This document shows positions 16,396 to 17,984 of a stretch of DNA of 17,984 nt, piece by piece; within the stretch, counting starts at the first letter, position 1, and each line of letters starts with the position of its first letter. The notes below the pieces were generated by a model. It searched no databases. It was not told the DNA's origin and saw only the letters and a program-made list of their open reading frames with translations. The DNA lies in contig CAZLZJ010000047.1 in NCBI GenBank assembly GCA_964563975.1, positions 1 through 17,984 on the forward strand, read 5' to 3'. The translations under genes were made by a program, and so were the position numbers. Source of the DNA: JAAYJR01 sp964563975 (GTDB taxonomy: Bacteria; Bacteroidota; Bacteroidia; Bacteroidales; Prolixibacteraceae).

Positions 16396-17701
16396 TGTCT
16401 CTCCTTATGTGCCTCTCATTATTATTAGGAATCAGGGAAATGGTTTTATCTGAATCTGACAACAACTTTTCAATACCGATAGATTTCAACTCATCCGGCT
16501 CATCCAGCTTCAGCTCCGAACTGCAATTTTCACAATCTCCATTGCAGAATTTTGATTCATAATTTTCAGGCTCGGTATAGGTAGTAATAATACCTTCATA
16601 ATTTCGCAATATTACCTTGTTGGTTGACCACGAAATAATATAGTTAGGCATCAGAGGTATCTTACCTCCACCTCCGGGAGCATCGACCACATAAGTAGGG
16701 ACTGCAAATCCGGAAGTGTGCCCTGTTAAACCTTCCATTATTTCAATACCTTTACCAATTGAAGTCCTGAAATGAGACAACCCTTCTGATAAATCGCACT
16801 GGTAAAGATAGTAAGGGCGTACCCTGTTTCTTACAAGTTTATGTACCAAACTTTTCATGATCCTGGGACAATCATTTACATCTGCCAGCAAAACTGACTG
16901 ATTTCCCAATGGGAATCCGGCATCCGCTAACTTATCAAGCGCCTCTTTTGAAGAAGCAGTTATTTCCCGGGGATGGTTAAAGTGTGTATTAATCCATAAT
17001 GGCTGATATTTTTTTAAAACCTTAATCAGCCTGTCTGTAATCCGGTATGGCAAAACTACCGGCATCCGGGTGCCTATTCTGATCACCTCAACATGAGGAA
17101 TTGCTTTTATTTCAGACAAAATCCAGTCTATATAACTATCGGATAACATAAGCGGGTCTCCGCCCGACAAAAGCACATCACGAACCTCCGGTGTCTTTTT
17201 AATATAATCTATTCCCTTTATTAATTGATCTTTTCCGGGTATTGAATCCACATCCCCGACTTTCCTTTTTCTTGTACAGTGCCTGCAATACATGGAACAA
17301 ATATTACTGACATGGAACAGTACCCGATCCGGATATCTGTGAGTTATCCCTCTAACGGGACTATCCAGATCTTCAGAAAGAGGATCTTTCATATCAGTTT
17401 TTAAAACATTCAGCTCATTGACATCTACAAATGACTGTTTAAAAACCGGATCATACTGATAATTATCTGTATCTATCAATGATAAATAATAGGGAGTTAT
17501 TGATAACGGAAATCTTTCTAATGTCTTTTCGAGTAAAGCTTTTTCGTTGGATGGAATAGAAATTCCGGTAAGAAGTTCAAATTTATCGATTGTTTTTATA
17601 GAATTTTTCAGCTGCCATTTCCAATCCTTCCAGTTTGAAATATTATTATCAGACCCAATCTTTTTGGCAATTTCTTGTTGAATATCATTAAATATATCCA
17701 T
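16388..17701 (-). CDS. ablA: L-lysine 2,3-aminomutase (radical SAM, PLP)
   Basis: Converts L-lysine to L-beta-lysine by a 5'-deoxyadenosyl radical mechanism in the cytoplasm. In this 437-residue protein the radical-SAM cluster motif is CSMYCRHC (Cys135, 139, 142). LLSGGDPLML (177-186) is the SAM-binding GGDP region. The PLP lysine is Lys347 in APGGGGKIPL. The substrate-binding Asp303 (QCDLSEG) and Asp340 (VVDAPGG) sit at a constant offset of 10 from the residues recalled for the Clostridium subterminale enzyme. Cys278 and the C-terminal cluster CNGDCENC (386-393) fit the structural zinc site. It could serve lysine fermentation (kamA), but the overlapping ablB and the absence of kamD/kamE, kce or kdd neighbours favour the osmolyte role. 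Confidence 0.95.
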   Translation of the reverse strand: MDIFNDIQQEIAKKIGSDNNISNWKDWKWQLKNSIKTIDKFELLTGISIPSNEKALLEKTLERFPLSITPYYLSLIDTDNYQYDPVFKQSFVDVNELNVLKTDMKDPLSEDLDSPVRGITHRYPDRVLFHVSNICSMYCRHCTRKRKVGDVDSIPGKDQLIKGIDYIKKTPEVRDVLLSGGDPLMLSDSYIDWILSEIKAIPHVEVIRIGTRMPVVLPYRITDRLIKVLKKYQPLWINTHFNHPREITASSKEALDKLADAGFPLGNQSVLLADVNDCPRIMKSLVHKLVRNRVRPYYLYQCDLSEGLSHFRTSIGKGIEIMEGLTGHTSGFAVPTYVVDAPGGGGKIPLMPNYIISWSTNKVILRNYEGIITTYTEPENYESKFCNGDCENCSSELKLDEPDELKSIGIEKLLSDSDKTISLIPNNNERHIRRDNE

Positions 17702-17721
17702 AAAATATGTTTCTATACAAA

Positions 17722-17729
17722 CAAAAGTA
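17722..17729 (-). promoter_or_regulatory. Putative -7 box for the abl operon
   Basis: The minus strand reads TACTTTTG, a match to TAnnTTTG, 21 bases upstream of the ablA ATG; the implied leader is about 14 bases. The upstream 30 bases are strongly A+T-rich, with no TTTG at normal spacing. Beyond it, the gap 17702-17864 contains T/A tracts but no recognised operator. Confidence 0.4.
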
Positions 17730-17864
17730 GTAAAAAATAATAACTTGTTTTAAAAAAACGACAATTTTCAGCCCGGTAATAAAACCGAAATTAGCTCATT
17801 ATCAATTGGTTAACATTTTTTACTATTTTAAGCTCATATAGGGTTAACAAAGAGTTAATTTAAA

Positions 17865-17984
17865 TTAAAAAAGGTATTTAGCAGTCAAAGCAAAATCAAA
17901 CACTTTAACATCAAGCTTTTCCCGGCCAAACAGATCTAAAAAAGGTTTTATCTCAATTCCGGCAGAAACCGGAATATTATTAAA
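17865..17984 (-). CDS. C-terminal end of a probable outer-membrane beta-barrel protein
   Basis: Only the last 39 codons and the TAA are inside the window. The other two minus frames here meet stops within the first 12 codons. The residues read as two amphipathic strands (NIPVSAGIEIKPFLDLF, then KLDVKVFDFALTAKYLF) with a terminal Phe, the usual C-terminal signature for BAM-dependent outer-membrane insertion. The family cannot be named from so little sequence. It is on the same strand as ablA but 163 bases upstream, so it is likely a separate transcript. Confidence 0.6.
   Translation of the reverse strand, partial: FNNIPVSAGIEIKPFLDLFGREKLDVKVFDFALTAKYLF

Noticed and set aside
17762..17793. 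Imperfect stem (AATTT...AAATT with CGGT...ACCG) as terminator of the right-edge outer-membrane gene
   Set aside because: Short, bulged and followed only at a distance by a T tract on the relevant strand; not distinguishable from chance in AT-rich sequence.

Overview
The window is a stretch of chromosome from a member of the Bacteroidota. The evidence is convergent: a TonB-dependent receptor with a CarboxypepD_reg-like N-terminal domain, a PorQ homologue of the type IX secretion system (T9SS), a DUF5683 protein inside a parAB operon, weak or absent Shine-Dalgarno sequences, and several upstream boxes matching the phylum's TAnnTTTG -7 element. A lysine 2,3-aminomutase paired with a beta-lysine acetyltransferase hints at a saline or osmotically variable habitat (inference). 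No rRNA, tRNA, insertion sequence, CRISPR array or phage gene was seen, and no gene-free stretch exceeds 300 bases.

Layout. Bases 1-2414 (minus) hold a TonB-dependent receptor cut off by the left window edge. Divergent from it is a plus-strand pair, leuS and a SIMPL-domain protein (2613-5970). It runs head-on, with only 7 bases between, into a minus-strand operon read from 9985 down to 5978: parA, parB, a DUF5683 protein and a LysM-containing MltD-like lytic transglycosylase. Upstream lies cmk-ispH-priA (14162 down to 10074), then porQ (15248 down to 14223). Next is the three-gene abl cluster (17701 down to 15363): lysine 2,3-aminomutase, beta-lysine N-acetyltransferase and a 63-residue four-cysteine protein that starts one base after the acetyltransferase stop. 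The C-terminal end of a probable outer-membrane protein enters at the right edge (17865-17984).

How the genes work together. Most are housekeeping genes: leucyl-tRNA charging, chromosome partitioning with wall remodelling, CMP phosphorylation, isoprenoid precursor synthesis and replication restart. The abl genes predict synthesis of N-epsilon-acetyl-beta-lysine, a compatible solute, from lysine. PorQ indicates protein export by the T9SS, and the TonB receptor uptake of a metal chelate or similar ligand.

Most notable observation. PriA is full length, with all eight zinc-site cysteines, the aromatic-rich loop and the DNA-binding N-terminus intact. Its ATPase motifs are nevertheless degraded in concert: the Walker A GK[ST] is GKA, DEEH is DQEH, the motif V KGxDF is KVLGF, and the motif VI arginines are largely lost. 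This looks like a primosome loader that has dropped its motor. Two further points deserve attention: the third gene of the abl operon, and a TonB plug domain roughly 25-30 residues shorter than usual, lacking its RG-containing segment.
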